Positions 25,731 through 36,790 of a stretch of DNA of 40,154 nt are shown piece by piece. A program made the position numbers and the translations under genes. Position 1 is the stretch's first letter; the number at the start of each line of letters is the position of its first letter. The notes beneath the pieces are model-generated. The model was not told the origin of the DNA, made no database searches, and was given only the letters and a program-made list of their open reading frames with translations. Source of the stretch: Bradyrhizobium sp. (GTDB lineage Bacteria; Pseudomonadota; Alphaproteobacteria; Rhizobiales; Xanthobacteraceae); the NCBI GenBank assembly GCA_028290305.1, contig JAQGKC010000319.1, positions 1-40,154 on the forward strand, in the 5' to 3' direction.

Positions 25731-28598
25731 ATGATCGAGAAAAACTACCAGCCTGCCGATATCGAAGGCCGCATGTCCCGCATTTGGGAGGAAAGCGGCG
25801 CGTTCAAGGCCGGACGCCCGGAGCGCCGCGACGCGAAGCCGTTCACCATCGTGATTCCGCCACCCAACGTGACGGGCTCGCTGCATATGGGGCACGCGCT
25901 CAACAACACGTTGCAGGACATTCTCTGCCGTTTCGAGCGGATGCGCGGCCGCGACGTGCTGTGGCAGCCGGGTACCGATCACGCTGGCATCGCGACCCAG
26001 ATGGTGGTCGAACGGCAATTGATGGAGCGGCAGGAGCCGGGCCGGCGCGAGATGGGGCGCGCGAAATTTCTCGAGCGCGTCTGGCAATGGAAGGCCGAGA
26101 GCGGCGGCGTCATCGTCAATCAGCTGAAGCGGCTTGGTGCCTCCTGCGACTGGTCGCGCGAACGCTTCACCATGGACGAGGGCCTGTCGCGCGCCGTCGT
26201 CAAGGTGTTCGTCGAACTGCATCGCGAAGGGCTGATCTATAAAGACAAGCGGCTGGTGAACTGGGATCCGAAGCTGCTGACGGCGATTTCCGACCTCGAG
26301 GTGCAGCAGACCGAGGTCAAGGGCCACCTTTGGTATCTGCGCTATCCCCTGGAAGGCAAAGCCTTCAATCCCGACGATCCCAAGACCTTCATCGTCGTCG
26401 CCACCACGCGGCCCGAGACGATGCTCGGTGACAGCGCGGTCGCGGTGCATCCGGACGATGAGCGCTACACGAAACTGGTCGGCAAGCATGTGATCCTGCC
26501 GCTTGTGGGGCGAAGGATTCCGATTGTCGCCGATGAATATTCCGATCCTGAAAAAGGCTCGGGCGCGGTGAAGATCACGCCGGCGCATGACTTCAACGAC
26601 TTCGAGGTCGGCCGGCGGCACAATCTGCCGCAGATCAGCGTGCTCGATCAGGAAGGCAATCTCGCTCTCGTCGGCAACGAAGACTATCTGCGCGGGTTGC
26701 CGGAAGGCTCGATGCAGCTCGCGGAAGAATTGAATGGTGTCGAGCGTTTCGCCGCGCGCAAGCAGATCGTGTCACGGTTGGAGGATTTCGGTTTCCTGGA
26801 GAGGATCGAGCCCAACACGCACATGGTGCCGCATGGCGATCGCTCCGGCGTCGTGATCGAACCCTATTTGACCGATCAGTGGTACGTCGACGCCAAGACC
26901 ATGGCGCAACCGGCCATCGCGGCCGTGCGCAACGGCGCGACCGCGTTCGTGCCGAAGAATTGGGAGAAGACCTACTTCGAGTGGATGGAGAATATCCAGC
27001 CCTGGTGCATCTCCCGCCAGCTCTGGTGGGGTCACCAGATTCCGGCGTGGTACGGGCCGGACGGCAAGGTGTTCGTCGCCGAAACCGAAGAGGAAGCCGT
27101 CGGCAACGCGCTTGGCTATTACGCCGAGCAGGAAGTCATCACGCCGGAGCAGGGACGCGAGATGGCGCTCGATCCCGCCAAGCGCGAAGGCTTCATCACC
27201 CGCGATGAAGATGTCTTGGACACCTGGTTCTCATCGGCGCTGTGGCCGTTCTCCACGCTGGGATGGCCGGACGATACGAAAGATGTTGAACGCTACTATC
27301 CGACCGACGTCCTCGTCACCGGCTTCGACATCATCTTCTTCTGGGTCGCCCGGATGATGATGATGGGCCTTCACTTCATGAAGGACGTTCCGTTTCCGAC
27401 GGTTTACATCCACGCCCTCGTTCGCGACGAGAAGGGCGCGAAGATGTCGAAATCGAAGGGCAACGTCATCGATCCCCTGCATCTGATCGATGATTACGGC
27501 GCCGATGCGCTGCGCTTCACGCTGGCGGCGATGGCAGCGCAGGGCCGCGACATCAAGCTCGCGCCGCAGCGCGTCGAGGGCTACCGCAATTTCGCAACCA
27601 AACTATGGAATGCCTGCCGCTTCGCGGAGATGAACGATTGCGTGCAGCCGCCGGGCTTCGATCCGACCAAGGCAAAGCAGACGCTCAACCGCTGGATTGT
27701 GCACGAGACGTCACGCGCGACGCGCGAGGTCACCGAGGCGATCGAAGCCTATCGCTTCAACGACGCCGCGGGTTCGATCTATCGTTTCGTCTGGAACGTC
27801 TATTGCGACTGGTATCTCGAACTCGCCAAGCCGGTTTTGATGGGCGAGGACGGCGCCGCCAAGTCCGAGACCCGCGCCATGGTGGCGTGGGCGCGCGACG
27901 AGATCCTCAAGCTGCTACACCCGTTCATGCCCTTCATCACCGAAGAGCTCTGGGCGGTGACGGCAATGCGTGACGGCCTGCTCGCGTTGACGGCGTGGTC
28001 GCGCAAGGCTGCCGAGCTGACGCCGGAGCAAGTGGCCCTGATGTCGGCCACGAATCCGAACGAACCGTTCATTCCACCTGTGATCTTTGCGCCCGTGGCC
28101 CCCGATTTCAGCGATCCTGCCGCTGAAGCCGAGATCGGCTGGGTGGTCGATCTCGTCACCGCGATCCGCTCAGTGCGCGCGGAAATGAATATTCCGCCGG
28201 CGACGTTGACTCCGCTGGTGCTCGCTGGTGCGTCCACCGAGACAAAAGCGCGTGCGCAGCGCTGGAACGATGTCGTCAGGCGGATGGCCCGGCTCGCCGA
28301 CATTTCCTTCGTCGATTCGGCGCCGGAAGGCGCGGTGCAGTTATTGGTACGCGGCGAGGTCGCGGCTCTACCCTTGAAAGGTGTGATCGATCTTTCGGCG
28401 GAGAAGGCGCGGCTGGAAAAGGAATTGGCCAAGGCCGAAGCCGATGTCAAGCGCGTCGATGCCAAACTCGCCAACGAGAAATTCGTCGCCAACGCGCCGG
28501 AAGAAATCGTCGAGGAAGAAAAAGAAAAACGCGAGGCGGCCATTGCGCGAAAGGCAAAAATCCTCGAGGCGCTGGAACGGCTCAAAAACGCCATGTAG
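25731..28598 (+). CDS. valS: Valine--tRNA ligase
   Basis: A 955-residue class Ia aminoacyl-tRNA synthetase charging tRNA-Val. [13 protein letters not shown] at 43-55 includes the HIGH motif (HMGH), and KMSKS is at 571-575. The editing domain lies between, with [19 protein letters not shown]. The anticodon-binding domain follows ([11 protein letters not shown] onwards), and the last 70 residues form the tRNA-binding coiled-coil arm ([19 protein letters not shown]). ATG 25731 is preferred to TTG 25725. Full length for the family; essential housekeeping gene. Confidence 0.97.
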   Translation: MIEKNYQPADIEGRMSRIWEESGAFKAGRPERRDAKPFTIVIPPPNVTGSLHMGHALNNTLQDILCRFERMRGRDVLWQPGTDHAGIATQMVVERQLMERQEPGRREMGRAKFLERVWQWKAESGGVIVNQLKRLGASCDWSRERFTMDEGLSRAVVKVFVELHREGLIYKDKRLVNWDPKLLTAISDLEVQQTEVKGHLWYLRYPLEGKAFNPDDPKTFIVVATTRPETMLGDSAVAVHPDDERYTKLVGKHVILPLVGRRIPIVADEYSDPEKGSGAVKITPAHDFNDFEVGRRHNLPQISVLDQEGNLALVGNEDYLRGLPEGSMQLAEELNGVERFAARKQIVSRLEDFGFLERIEPNTHMVPHGDRSGVVIEPYLTDQWYVDAKTMAQPAIAAVRNGATAFVPKNWEKTYFEWMENIQPWCISRQLWWGHQIPAWYGPDGKVFVAETEEEAVGNALGYYAEQEVITPEQGREMALDPAKREGFITRDEDVLDTWFSSALWPFSTLGWPDDTKDVERYYPTDVLVTGFDIIFFWVARMMMMGLHFMKDVPFPTVYIHALVRDEKGAKMSKSKGNVIDPLHLIDDYGADALRFTLAAMAAQGRDIKLAPQRVEGYRNFATKLWNACRFAEMNDCVQPPGFDPTKAKQTLNRWIVHETSRATREVTEAIEAYRFNDAAGSIYRFVWNVYCDWYLELAKPVLMGEDGAAKSETRAMVAWARDEILKLLHPFMPFITEELWAVTAMRDGLLALTAWSRKAAELTPEQVALMSATNPNEPFIPPVIFAPVAPDFSDPAAEAEIGWVVDLVTAIRSVRAEMNIPPATLTPLVLAGASTETKARAQRWNDVVRRMARLADISFVDSAPEGAVQLLVRGEVAALPLKGVIDLSAEKARLEKELAKAEADVKRVDAKLANEKFVANAPEEIVEEEKEKREAAIARKAKILEALERLKNAM

Positions 28599-28667
28599 CG
28601 GGAATGAAGGACAGCCAAGCCTACGGAGTCCTGAAGCAGGGCATCGGGATCGGCCCCGGTCCACACG

Positions 28668-29294
28668 TTATCCGGGCGCGAAAGACTTCGGGAACGGCTT
28701 GCTGAGGAATTTTGAACCCTTCAGTCCATAACGCCACGGCAAATCCACGGCCTTGGTGAGACCGATCCGCACGCCGGCAACGACGTCGACTTTGCCGGCG
28801 CGCGCATGCAGCGCGAACGGAGGTGCATCGAGCGGCAGTTCGCTGTGCTTAATGGTGATACCAAGCGCTTCGCACAGTTTGCCTGGACCCGAGCACAACG
28901 ACCGCTCATCCTCCAATCCCCGCCGCCGCCGCATCGCCGGAATGCCATGGGTCGGCTGCAAGGCGCGGATCAGCACTGCGCTCGCGGAGCCTGCCTTCTC
29001 GCAGACGAAATTCACGCACCAGTGGATGCCGTAGGAGCGATAGACATAGGTAAAGCCCGGCGGCCCGAACATCACCTGGTTGCGCGGCGTCGGCCCGCGG
29101 TACGAATGCGCGGCCGGATCGGTGTGATGGTAGGCTTCGACCTCGACGATGACGCCGCCGACACCGTTGACCAGCAGCGTCGCGCCGATCAGATCGGGCG
29201 CGACCTCGTGCACGCTGCGGGCAAAGAACGAGCGCTTCAGCGGCTTGCCTAAATCGGGCGCGGTATGATCGGCGGGGATGCGGCTTTGAACCAT
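28668..29294 (-). CDS. 3-methyladenine DNA glycosylase (AAG/MPG family)
   Basis: A 208-residue DNA repair enzyme (PF02245) that excises alkylated purines and hypoxanthine. Landmarks in order are [33 protein letters not shown] with the catalytic Glu, the DNA-intercalating region [19 protein letters not shown], then [12 protein letters not shown] and [13 protein letters not shown]. Length fits bacterial members. It is convergent with valS (70 bp apart) and divergent from lipA. Confidence 0.92.
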   Translation of the reverse strand: MVQSRIPADHTAPDLGKPLKRSFFARSVHEVAPDLIGATLLVNGVGGVIVEVEAYHHTDPAAHSYRGPTPRNQVMFGPPGFTYVYRSYGIHWCVNFVCEKAGSASAVLIRALQPTHGIPAMRRRRGLEDERSLCSGPGKLCEALGITIKHSELPLDAPPFALHARAGKVDVVAGVRIGLTKAVDLPWRYGLKGSKFLSKPFPKSFAPG

Positions 29295-29438
29295 TCAAAT
29301 CGGGGCAGGGCAGGGCGGGAATGCAGCGGAGATGCGACGCAGCAGCCAATATGCTAAAGCCTCCGGGCTAACAAGGCGAGCGGTTGCGGTTTCCGGTCAA
29401 GCGGATTAGCTAGGGTATCTCTGGGATACGGACATTGC

Positions 29439-30398
29439 ATGGTCGTCGTCGTCGATACCGTTTCAGCCACGCCGCTGCGCCCGCGTCACCCTGAAAAGGT
29501 GAACCGGCCGGACGCGTTCTCACCGCCGAAGCCGGACTGGATTCGGGTGCGGGCGCCGAATAGCCGCGGCTATGCCGATACCCGTAAAATCGTCAAGGAA
29601 AACGGCCTTGTCACGGTGTGCGAGGAGGCGGGCTGCCCGAACATCGGCGAGTGCTGGGACAAGAAGCACGCCACCTTCATGATCATGGGTGACACCTGCA
29701 CCCGCGCCTGCGCCTTCTGCAACGTCAAGACCGGCATGCCCGGTGCGCTCGATTCGCTCGAGCCGGAGCACGTCGCCGAAGCCACATTCAAGCTCGGGCT
29801 TGCCCATATCGTGATCACCTCGGTCGATCGCGACGATCTCGCCGATGGCGGCGCCGAGCACTTCGCGCAAACCATTCGTGCGATCCGTGCGCGCTGCCCG
29901 ACCACGACCATCGAGATCCTGACGCCGGATTTCCTGCGCAAAGACGGCGCGCTTGAAGTCGTGGTCACGGCGAAACCTGATGTGTTCAACCATAATCTGG
30001 AAACGGTGCCGTCGCGTTATCTCACGGTGCGTCCGGGCGCGCGTTATTTTCATTCGATCCGGCTGCTGCAGCGGGTGAAGGAAATCGATCCCACCATCTT
30101 CACCAAGTCCGGCATCATGGTCGGACTTGGCGAAGAGCGTCACGAGGTGTTGCAGGTGATGGACGACCTGCGTTCGGCCGACGTGGACTTTCTCACCATC
30201 GGGCAATATCTGCAGCCGACCCGCAAGCATCACGCCGTGATGCGATATGTGCCGCCCGATGAATTCAATGGCTACGAGAAGGTTGCCTATACCAAGGGTT
30301 TTCTGATGGTATCCGCCAGCCCGCTGACCCGCTCTTCGCATCACGCCGGCGATGATTTCGCCAGGTTGCAGGCGGCGCGCGCGGCGATATCTGGCTGA
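29439..30398 (+). CDS. lipA: Lipoyl synthase
   Basis: A 319-residue radical-SAM enzyme that inserts two sulfurs into octanoyl-carrier domains to form lipoyl cofactors. The auxiliary cluster ligands C61, C66 and C72 are in [12 protein letters not shown]; the radical-SAM ligands C87, C91 and C94 are in CTRACAFC. The C-terminal [10 protein letters not shown] supplies the conserved Ser. ATG 29439 starts a short N-terminal extension. The next gene follows after 11 bp, so the two are probably one operon. Confidence 0.96.
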   Translation: MVVVVDTVSATPLRPRHPEKVNRPDAFSPPKPDWIRVRAPNSRGYADTRKIVKENGLVTVCEEAGCPNIGECWDKKHATFMIMGDTCTRACAFCNVKTGMPGALDSLEPEHVAEATFKLGLAHIVITSVDRDDLADGGAEHFAQTIRAIRARCPTTTIEILTPDFLRKDGALEVVVTAKPDVFNHNLETVPSRYLTVRPGARYFHSIRLLQRVKEIDPTIFTKSGIMVGLGEERHEVLQVMDDLRSADVDFLTIGQYLQPTRKHHAVMRYVPPDEFNGYEKVAYTKGFLMVSASPLTRSSHHAGDDFARLQAARAAISG

Positions 30399-30409
30399 GC
30401 GTTAAGGCA

Positions 30410-30895
30410 ATGCCACAATTCTCCAGCAAGCGCCGGGTTCACCACAGCGCGCCGCAGATGTTCGACCTCGTCGCCGATGTCGAGCGCTATCCCGAATTCG
30501 TGCCGCTGTGCCGTTCGCTGAAAATACGTCAGCGCACGGCACAGCCCGACGGCACCGAAATCATCATCGCCGACATGACGGTGTCGTTCAAGCTGGTGCG
30601 CGAAGCGTTCACCAGCCGGGTGACACTGGACCGTCCCAATCTGAAAATTCTCGTTGAATATTTGCAGGGACCGTTCAGCAACCTCGAGAACCGCTGGTCG
30701 TTCGAGCCGAAGTCGGACGGCGCCTGCGATGTCGGGTTTTACCTCGCCTACGAATTCAAAAGCCGGATGCTGGCGATGCTGATGGGAACGATGTTCGACA
30801 CCGCGTTTCAGCGCTTTGCGGCGGCGTTCGAAAAGCGTGCCGATGCGATTTATGGAAAAGATAGCGCCGCAGGCAAAACGCCATCCCCGGGATGA
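30410..30895 (+). CDS. RatA/Coq10-like START-domain protein
   Basis: A 161-residue single-domain protein of the polyketide cyclase/START fold (Coq10, RatA family). It begins SSKRRVHHSAPQMFDLVADV, continues with ERYPEFVPLCRSLKI, and has WSFEPKSDGACDVGFYLAYE and a C-terminal helix AFQRFAAAFEKRADAIY. Eukaryotic and bacterial Coq10 bind ubiquinone and aid respiration; enteric RatA was described as inhibiting ribosome subunit joining. The lipA neighbourhood and alphaproteobacterial origin favour the ubiquinone-related role. Confidence 0.85.
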   Translation: MPQFSSKRRVHHSAPQMFDLVADVERYPEFVPLCRSLKIRQRTAQPDGTEIIIADMTVSFKLVREAFTSRVTLDRPNLKILVEYLQGPFSNLENRWSFEPKSDGACDVGFYLAYEFKSRMLAMLMGTMFDTAFQRFAAAFEKRADAIYGKDSAAGKTPSPG

Positions 30896-30910
30896 CGACT
30901 CGTATCTATT

Positions 30911-31513
30911 TCATGAACGCGCCGGGCGCCGCCGCTTGACGGCGCTGCGTCGCGGCGAGCGCGCCACGCGCGGACGCAACCGGCTGGTGGCTTCGCTGTG
31001 TGGTTTGGCCGGCACCTGTGGTCCGCGCGCCAGTTCCATCAGCATTCGCAGGGCCTCCACCACGGAACGCTGGCGCACAGCGCTGCGGCCGATCGCGCCG
31101 AAGCGGCATTCGCGATGCAAAATCCTGCCGTCGCGGGCGGCGACGGCGAAATGCACGAGTCCGACCGGCTTGCCCGGCGTCGCACCACCCGGACCGGCAA
31201 TGCCGGTAATGGAGACGGCAAGATCGACGCCGGCTTTCTCCAGCGCGCCGACGGCCATCGCGGTCGCGGTTTCCTTGCTGACCGCGCCGAAGGTCGCGAG
31301 CGTCGTTACCTTGACCCCGAGCATCGCGCGCTTGGCGTCATTGGAATAGGTGACAAAGCCGCGGTCGATGACGTCGGACGAGCCGGGAATATCGGTCAGC
31401 GCACCGGCGACCAAGCCGCCGGTGCAGGATTCCGCGGTCGCGATCGTCAGCTTGCGCATCCGGCAAAGATCGAGCAGCGAGCGGGAGAGGGCACGGGCAT
31501 CGCTGCCACTCAT
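30911..31513 (-). CDS. pncC: CinA-family nicotinamide-nucleotide amidohydrolase
   Basis: A 200-residue protein with a stand-alone CinA C-terminal domain (PF02464). Members convert nicotinamide mononucleotide to nicotinate mononucleotide in pyridine-nucleotide recycling. TIATAESCTGGLVAGALTD at about 22-40 and GGATPGKPVGLVHF are diagnostic. A 40-residue Arg/Pro-rich basic tail beyond the domain is unusual. ATG 31513 follows the ispDF stop directly (TAAATG), so the two genes are co-transcribed and translationally coupled. It is convergent with the RatA gene, with a 15-bp gap. Confidence 0.88.
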   Translation of the reverse strand: MSGSDARALSRSLLDLCRMRKLTIATAESCTGGLVAGALTDIPGSSDVIDRGFVTYSNDAKRAMLGVKVTTLATFGAVSKETATAMAVGALEKAGVDLAVSITGIAGPGGATPGKPVGLVHFAVAARDGRILHRECRFGAIGRSAVRQRSVVEALRMLMELARGPQVPAKPHSEATSRLRPRVARSPRRSAVKRRRPARS

Positions 31514-32695
31514 TTAGTCGCTCCAGGGAAGACGGATGGTGGCGATCGCCGTCGCGGCGATGCCTTCTTCGCGGCCGGTGAAGCCGAGCCGTTCGCTGGT
31601 GGTCGCCTTCACGGCGATGCGCGAAATATTCAGTCCGGTGATCTCGGCGATGCGCGTACGCATGGTGTCGCGTAGCGGTCCGATTTTCGGACGCTCGCAA
31701 ATCAGCGTGACCTCGAGATTGGCGATACGCCCGCCGCGCGCGGTGACGCGGTCGACCGCGTATTTCAGGAATTGGTCGGACGCCGCGCCCTTCCATTTGG
31801 GATCGCTGGGCGGAAAATGCGAACCGATATCGCCGTCCGCCAGCGCGCCGAGGATCGCATCGACCAACGCATGGAGGCCGACGTCGCCATCGGAATGCGC
31901 AAGAAAGCCGCGGCTGTGCGGCACGCGAACGCCGCAGATCATCAGGTGATCGCCGTCGCCGAAGGCATGAACGTCGTAGCCGCTTCCGGTTCTGATATCG
32001 CCAAGCATGGCGCCCAGGCGAGCTTCTTCGCGGACAAAATCTTCGGGGGTCGTCAGTTTCATATTCGCAGGATCGCCTTCAAAGGTTGCCACCGTCAATC
32101 CTGCCCATTCCGCAAGTGCTGCGTCATCGGTGAAATCGCTGCGGCCGTCGCGTGCCGCGCGGCGATGAGCCTCGAGAATCACATCGAACCGGAACGCCTG
32201 CGGCGTTTGTGCGATTCGTAAGCGTGCACGCTCCGGCGTCGCTTCGACATTTCCGGTCTCGCCGATCAGCTTGATGGTATCGGTGACGGGTATCGCAGGA
32301 ACGGCGGCGCCGGTGCGGGACGCGGCGTCGATCGCGCGCGAAATCAGCGCGGCCGTGACGAATGGCCGCGCCGCGTCATGGATCAGGACGACATCAGGTT
32401 TTTGGCTGGCGAGCGCTTCAAGCCCGGCATGCACCGAGGCCTGGCGCGTTGCGCCACCGTTTGCCGGCGGCTCGTGGCGCAATTCGCTGACGGCATCATT
32501 GAACATCGCGATATCATCGGGATTCAAAACCGGCTGCACGGCAAAGATTTGCGGATGGCGGCAAAATGGCTCCATGGCTCGGAAGATCACCGTTTGTCCG
32601 CCGATCGAGCGGTACTGTTTCGGTCCTCCCGAGCCCGCACGAAGCCCGCGTCCGGCTGCGACAAGGATGGCTGCAGTCCGTTCTGATTTCGGCAT
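31514..32695 (-). CDS. ispDF: Bifunctional IspD/IspF
   Basis: A 393-residue fusion of two non-consecutive steps of the MEP isoprenoid pathway. The IspD domain (1-230) makes CDP-methylerythritol: [20 protein letters not shown] binds CTP, with [10 protein letters not shown] and FTDDA later. The IspF domain (about 234-393) makes the cyclodiphosphate: [13 protein letters not shown] holds metal ligands D241 and H243, and [15 protein letters not shown] and [15 protein letters not shown] follow. Such fusions are usual in alphaproteobacteria. ATG 32695 is chosen at the IspD start; 47 further codons upstream look non-coding. It is divergent from dusB. Confidence 0.95.
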   Translation of the reverse strand: MPKSERTAAILVAAGRGLRAGSGGPKQYRSIGGQTVIFRAMEPFCRHPQIFAVQPVLNPDDIAMFNDAVSELRHEPPANGGATRQASVHAGLEALASQKPDVVLIHDAARPFVTAALISRAIDAASRTGAAVPAIPVTDTIKLIGETGNVEATPERARLRIAQTPQAFRFDVILEAHRRAARDGRSDFTDDAALAEWAGLTVATFEGDPANMKLTTPEDFVREEARLGAMLGDIRTGSGYDVHAFGDGDHLMICGVRVPHSRGFLAHSDGDVGLHALVDAILGALADGDIGSHFPPSDPKWKGAASDQFLKYAVDRVTARGGRIANLEVTLICERPKIGPLRDTMRTRIAEITGLNISRIAVKATTSERLGFTGREEGIAATAIATIRLPWSD

Positions 32696-32871
32696 TGGAC
32701 TCAATTGCTGATAATTCGGGGTTGACGGGGGAGCATTGGTTCGCTGGCGCACTGCCCTTATCATGCCGGCGCTGCGAAAACAGAACGATTCCCGATAGCT
32801 GTGGGAAAAGCAGATTTTGCTGCAGTGCACTTGCAAGATTGCCAGAACTGTCTAAAGTGTAGGCATGAAGC

Positions 32872-32899
32872 TTGACTGCCCAAGATTTGTGCGCAGAAT
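32872..32899 (+). promoter_or_regulatory. Candidate sigma-70-type promoter for dusB-ntr operon
   Basis: TTGACT at 32872 and CAGAAT at 32894 are 16 bases apart and lie about 50 bases before the dusB start. The -35 matches consensus at five of six positions, the -10 at four. This is a sequence match only. Confidence 0.3.
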
Positions 32900-32948
32900 G
32901 AGTCTTCGGCCGTCGCAATGATGCGGCCGCCAGAAAAACGAGAAGTCC

Positions 32949-33983
32949 GTGACCGGCTCGGAACTTTCAGACCTTAAGCCTTTGAAAATAGGTGGTATTG
33001 CGGTTGCCAACCGGGTCCTGCTGGCGCCGATGTCCGGTGTTACCGACGTCCCCTTTAGACGTCTGGCCGCGACGCTTGGCGCCGGGCTTGTTGTCTCCGA
33101 AATGACCGCCAGCGACGATCTCGTACATGGTCGACCGATGTCGCGGCTGCGGTGCGAGGCGACCGGAGTAGGGCCGCACGTCGTTCAGCTCGCGGGCTGC
33201 GAGGCCAGCTGGATGGCGGAAGGCGCGCGCATCGCGGAAGCCGCTGGCGCCGAAATTATCGATATCAACATGGGCTGTCCGGCGCGCCATGTAACCGGCG
33301 GCCAGTCCGGTTCGGCGTTGATGCGCGATCTCGATCATGCGTTGAAGTTGATCGAGGCGACGATATCGGCCGTGAAGGTGCCGGTGACGCTGAAGATGCG
33401 TCTCGGTTGGGATGATCGCTCCCTCAACGCGCCGGAATTGGCGCGCCGCGCGGAGGCCGCGGGCGTGCAGATGATTTCGGTACATGGCCGCACGCGCTGT
33501 CAGTTTTACAAAGGCGAAGCCGATTGGGGCGCGGTGCGCGCTGTCAAGGATGCGGTCCGAATTCCGCTCGTCGTCAATGGCGATATCACATCGTTCGAGA
33601 AGGCTGTGACCGCCCTCGAAATGTCGGGCGCCGACGCTGTCATGGTCGGCCGCGGCGCGCAGGGCCAGCCGTGGTTGCCCGGCCAGATCGGCCGCAGGCT
33701 CGAATCCGGGATCATTGAATCCGAGCCGTCGTTGCTGGAGCAGCTCAAATATATCCGCGCGCTCTACGATGAAGTTTGCAGCCATTATGGCCTGCGCATC
33801 GGCCTTCGCCATGCGCGCAAACATCTCGGCTGGGCGCTCGAGATCGCAGCGAAATACAGCTGCGCACCGGCGATGACACTCAAAACCTGGCGACAAAAGA
33901 TTCTGACGTCAGACGATCCCTCCAGCGTGCATAGCTCTCTTCAAGATGCATTCGACGACTTTGCATGGAGCGCCGCCGCATGA
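32949..33983 (+). CDS. dusB: tRNA-dihydrouridine synthase (NifR3 type)
   Basis: A 344-residue FMN enzyme that reduces specific uridines in the tRNA D-loop. [13 protein letters not shown] binds FMN; the catalytic Cys is C110 in [36 protein letters not shown] and [12 protein letters not shown] continue the barrel. The start is GTG 32949 behind GAGAAG; no ATG fits. It was named nifR3 in older work because it heads the ntrBC operon in alphaproteobacteria, as here. Its stop overlaps the ntrB start (ATGA at 33980). Confidence 0.95.
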   Translation: MTGSELSDLKPLKIGGIAVANRVLLAPMSGVTDVPFRRLAATLGAGLVVSEMTASDDLVHGRPMSRLRCEATGVGPHVVQLAGCEASWMAEGARIAEAAGAEIIDINMGCPARHVTGGQSGSALMRDLDHALKLIEATISAVKVPVTLKMRLGWDDRSLNAPELARRAEAAGVQMISVHGRTRCQFYKGEADWGAVRAVKDAVRIPLVVNGDITSFEKAVTALEMSGADAVMVGRGAQGQPWLPGQIGRRLESGIIESEPSLLEQLKYIRALYDEVCSHYGLRIGLRHARKHLGWALEIAAKYSCAPAMTLKTWRQKILTSDDPSSVHSSLQDAFDDFAWSAAA

Positions 33984-35155
33984 CTTCAGCCGCAGAACAT
34001 CGCCGGCCAGTGCCTTCCGATGGCGAGGCCATCCTCAACGCCTTGCCCAATCCGGTGCTGCTGATAGGGCCGGACGGCAAGATCGTCGATGCCAACATGG
34101 CCGCGGAATCGTTTTTCGAGATTTCGACGCAGTTTCTGCAACGTCAGTCGCTGAAGGAACTGGTGCCGTTCGGCAGTCCATTGCTGGCGCTGATCGATCA
34201 GGTGCGCTCAAGCGGCTCGCCGGTCAATGAGTACAAGGTCGATCTGGGCACGCCGCGGATCGGCGGCGATCGCCAGGTGGATCTTCATGTCGCGCCACTC
34301 ACCGAGCGGCCCGGCCATATCGTCGTGATGCTGCAGGAACGCACCATCGCCGACAAGATGGACCGGCAATTGACGCATCGAAGTGCCGCGCGTTCGGTGA
34401 TCGCGCTCGCGGCGATGCTTGCGCACGAAATCAAGAACCCGCTGTCCGGCATCCGCGGCGCGGCGCAGTTGCTCGAGCAGGCCGCGTCGTCGGAAGACCG
34501 CATGCTGACGCGGCTGATCTGCGATGAGGCGGATCGTATCGTCACGCTGGTCGATCGCATGGAAGTGTTCGGCGACGACCGGCCGGTGGCGCGCGGTCCG
34601 GTCAACATTCATTCGGTGCTCGATCACGTCAAGCGGCTTGCGCAATCGGGCTTTGCCCGCAATATCCGCTTCGTCGAGGATTACGATCCATCGCTGCCGC
34701 CGGTACTTGCCAATCAGGACCAGTTGATTCAGGTGTTTCTGAATCTGGTGAAGAACGCCGCCGAAGCCGTGGTCGATCTCGGCAATGACGCGGAAATTCA
34801 GCTCACCACCGCGTTTCGTCCGGGCGTCCGCCTGTCGGTGCCGGGGAAGAAATCGCGGGTATCACTGCCGCTTGAGTTCTGCGTCAAGGACAACGGCCCG
34901 GGCGTGCCCGAGGACCTGCTTCCGAATCTGTTCGATCCGTTCGTCACCACCAAACCGACGGGCAGCGGCCTTGGCCTTGCACTGGTGGCGAAAATCGTCG
35001 GCGATCATGGCGGCATCATCGAATGCGAATCGCAGCCGCGGAAAACCATTTTCCGCGTGCTGCTGCCCATGTTCAACACCGCCAAACACTTCGATCAAAG
35101 CAATCGCGATGACGTTTCGGGTACGTCGTTGCATGCCTCACAGGACTCAAGATGA
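33980..35155 (+). CDS. ntrB: Nitrogen regulation sensor kinase NtrB
   Basis: A 391-residue soluble histidine kinase/phosphatase that sets NtrC phosphorylation under control of PII proteins. An N-terminal PAS domain (about 15-130) is followed by the dimerisation helix with phospho-acceptor H149 in [15 protein letters not shown]. The ATPase domain shows NLVKNAAEA (N box), KDNGPGVP (G1) and GSGLGLALV (G2). ATG 33980 overlaps the dusB stop; an earlier ATG at 33965 is less likely. ntrC starts 9 bp downstream. Confidence 0.95.
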   Translation: MTSAAEHRRPVPSDGEAILNALPNPVLLIGPDGKIVDANMAAESFFEISTQFLQRQSLKELVPFGSPLLALIDQVRSSGSPVNEYKVDLGTPRIGGDRQVDLHVAPLTERPGHIVVMLQERTIADKMDRQLTHRSAARSVIALAAMLAHEIKNPLSGIRGAAQLLEQAASSEDRMLTRLICDEADRIVTLVDRMEVFGDDRPVARGPVNIHSVLDHVKRLAQSGFARNIRFVEDYDPSLPPVLANQDQLIQVFLNLVKNAAEAVVDLGNDAEIQLTTAFRPGVRLSVPGKKSRVSLPLEFCVKDNGPGVPEDLLPNLFDPFVTTKPTGSGLGLALVAKIVGDHGGIIECESQPRKTIFRVLLPMFNTAKHFDQSNRDDVSGTSLHASQDSR

Positions 35156-35164
35156 GGAATAAAG

Positions 35165-36607
35165 ATGCCCGCAGGTAGCATACTTGTCGCCGACGATGAC
35201 ACCGCCATCCGCACAGTTCTGAATCAGGCGCTCTCGCGCGCCGGATATGAGGTGCGGCTGACAGGGAACGCGGCGACGTTGTGGCGCTGGGTGAGCCAGG
35301 GCGAGGGGGATCTGGTTATCACCGACGTGGTGATGCCCGACGAGAACGCGTTCGATCTGTTGCCGCGGATCAAGAAGATGCGGCCGAATCTCCCCGTCAT
35401 CGTGATGAGCGCGCAGAACACCTTCATGACGGCGATCCGCGCGTCCGAACGCGGTGCGTATGAATATCTGCCAAAACCGTTCGACCTGAAGGAGCTGATC
35501 GCCATCGTCGGCCGCGCGCTGGCGGAGCCGAAGGAGCGGGTAGCGAACCACGCCGACGAAGCAGAGTTCGACTCGATACCGCTGGTCGGTCGTTCGCCTG
35601 CGATGCAGGAAATCTACCGGGTGCTGGCGCGCCTGATGCAGACCGACCTCACGGTGATGATTTCCGGAGAGTCCGGCACCGGCAAGGAGCTTGTCGCGCG
35701 CGCGCTGCACGATTACGGCAAGCGGCGCAACGGTCCCTTCGTCGCCGTCAACATGGCGGCGATCCCGCGCGATCTTATCGAATCCGAGCTGTTCGGTCAT
35801 GAACGCGGTGCATTCACCGGCGCCAACACCCGCGCTTCCGGCCGGTTCGAACAGGCTGAAGGTGGGACGCTGTTTCTCGACGAAATCGGCGACATGCCGA
35901 TGGAGGCGCAGACCCGTCTTCTGCGGGTGCTTCAACAGGGCGAATACACCACCGTCGGCGGCCGTACGCCAATCAAGACCGACGTGCGCATCGTCGCGGC
36001 GAGCAACAAGGATCTGCGCATCCTGATTCAACAGGGCCTGTTCCGGGAGGATTTGTTTTTCCGCTTGAACGTCGTGCCGTTGCGTTTGCCTCCCTTGCGC
36101 GAGCGGATCGAGGATTTGCCCGATTTGATCCGGCATTTTTTCGCGCTGGCCGAGAAGGACGGACTGCCGCCGAAGAAGCTCGATGCGCTGGCGCTGGAAC
36201 GCATGAAGCAGCATCGGTGGCCCGGCAATGTGCGCGAACTTGAAAACCTCGCGCGCCGCCTGGCGGCCTTGTATCCGCAGGATGTGATCACCGGCTCCGT
36301 TATCGACGGCGAACTGGCGCCTCCCGCGGTTACCTCGGGCGGCAGCGCCAACCACGGCGTCGATAACCTCGGCGGCGCTGTCGAAGCCTATCTGTCATCG
36401 CATTTTTCGGGTTTCCCCAATGGCGTGCCGCCGCCGGGCCTCTACCACCGGATCCTCAGGGAAATCGAGGTGCCGCTGCTCACGGCAGCCCTGGCGGCGA
36501 CGCGCGGCAACCAAATCCGTGCCGCCGACTTGCTGGGCCTCAACCGCAACACACTGCGGAAGAAGATTCGCGACCTGGACATTCAGGTTTACCGGAGCGG
36601 CAATTGA
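35165..36607 (+). CDS. ntrC: Nitrogen regulation response regulator NtrC
   Basis: A 480-residue sigma-54 activator. The receiver domain has D54 in [11 protein letters not shown]. The AAA+ domain has Walker A GESGTGKE (168-175), the sigma-54 contact loop GAFTGA (215-220) and Walker [14 protein letters not shown]-terminal Fis-type helix-turn-helix ([20 protein letters not shown]) binds DNA. A ribosome binding site GAGGAAT precedes the start by a few bases. When phosphorylated by NtrB it switches on glutamine synthetase, ammonium transport and other nitrogen genes. Confidence 0.97.
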   Translation: MPAGSILVADDDTAIRTVLNQALSRAGYEVRLTGNAATLWRWVSQGEGDLVITDVVMPDENAFDLLPRIKKMRPNLPVIVMSAQNTFMTAIRASERGAYEYLPKPFDLKELIAIVGRALAEPKERVANHADEAEFDSIPLVGRSPAMQEIYRVLARLMQTDLTVMISGESGTGKELVARALHDYGKRRNGPFVAVNMAAIPRDLIESELFGHERGAFTGANTRASGRFEQAEGGTLFLDEIGDMPMEAQTRLLRVLQQGEYTTVGGRTPIKTDVRIVAASNKDLRILIQQGLFREDLFFRLNVVPLRLPPLRERIEDLPDLIRHFFALAEKDGLPPKKLDALALERMKQHRWPGNVRELENLARRLAALYPQDVITGSVIDGELAPPAVTSGGSANHGVDNLGGAVEAYLSSHFSGFPNGVPPPGLYHRILREIEVPLLTAALAATRGNQIRAADLLGLNRNTLRKKIRDLDIQVYRSGN

Positions 36608-36790
36608 GGACCTCGCGGCGCCAAATGCGTTGATAGCTCTGTTTTGACCGTGAAAGCTGGGGAGTAATGCACACCCTGGCGGCAGACGCGCCGCGGAATT
36701 GTCGTAATTTGGCAACATTGTGGTATGAATGCATCAGTCTGCTGCCGGCATTGATCCGGCGAGCAAGGCCTTCAGCTCACCTTTGCCGGA

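Noticed and set aside
24714..26621. 635-codon minus-strand open frame over popZ and valS
   Set aside because: It is the antisense of two certain genes; long antisense frames are expected in G+C-rich DNA. The product is His/Arg/Gly-rich and unstructured.
35147..36355. 402-codon minus-strand frame over ntrC
   Set aside because: Antisense shadow of ntrC, typical Arg/His/Gln-rich composition.
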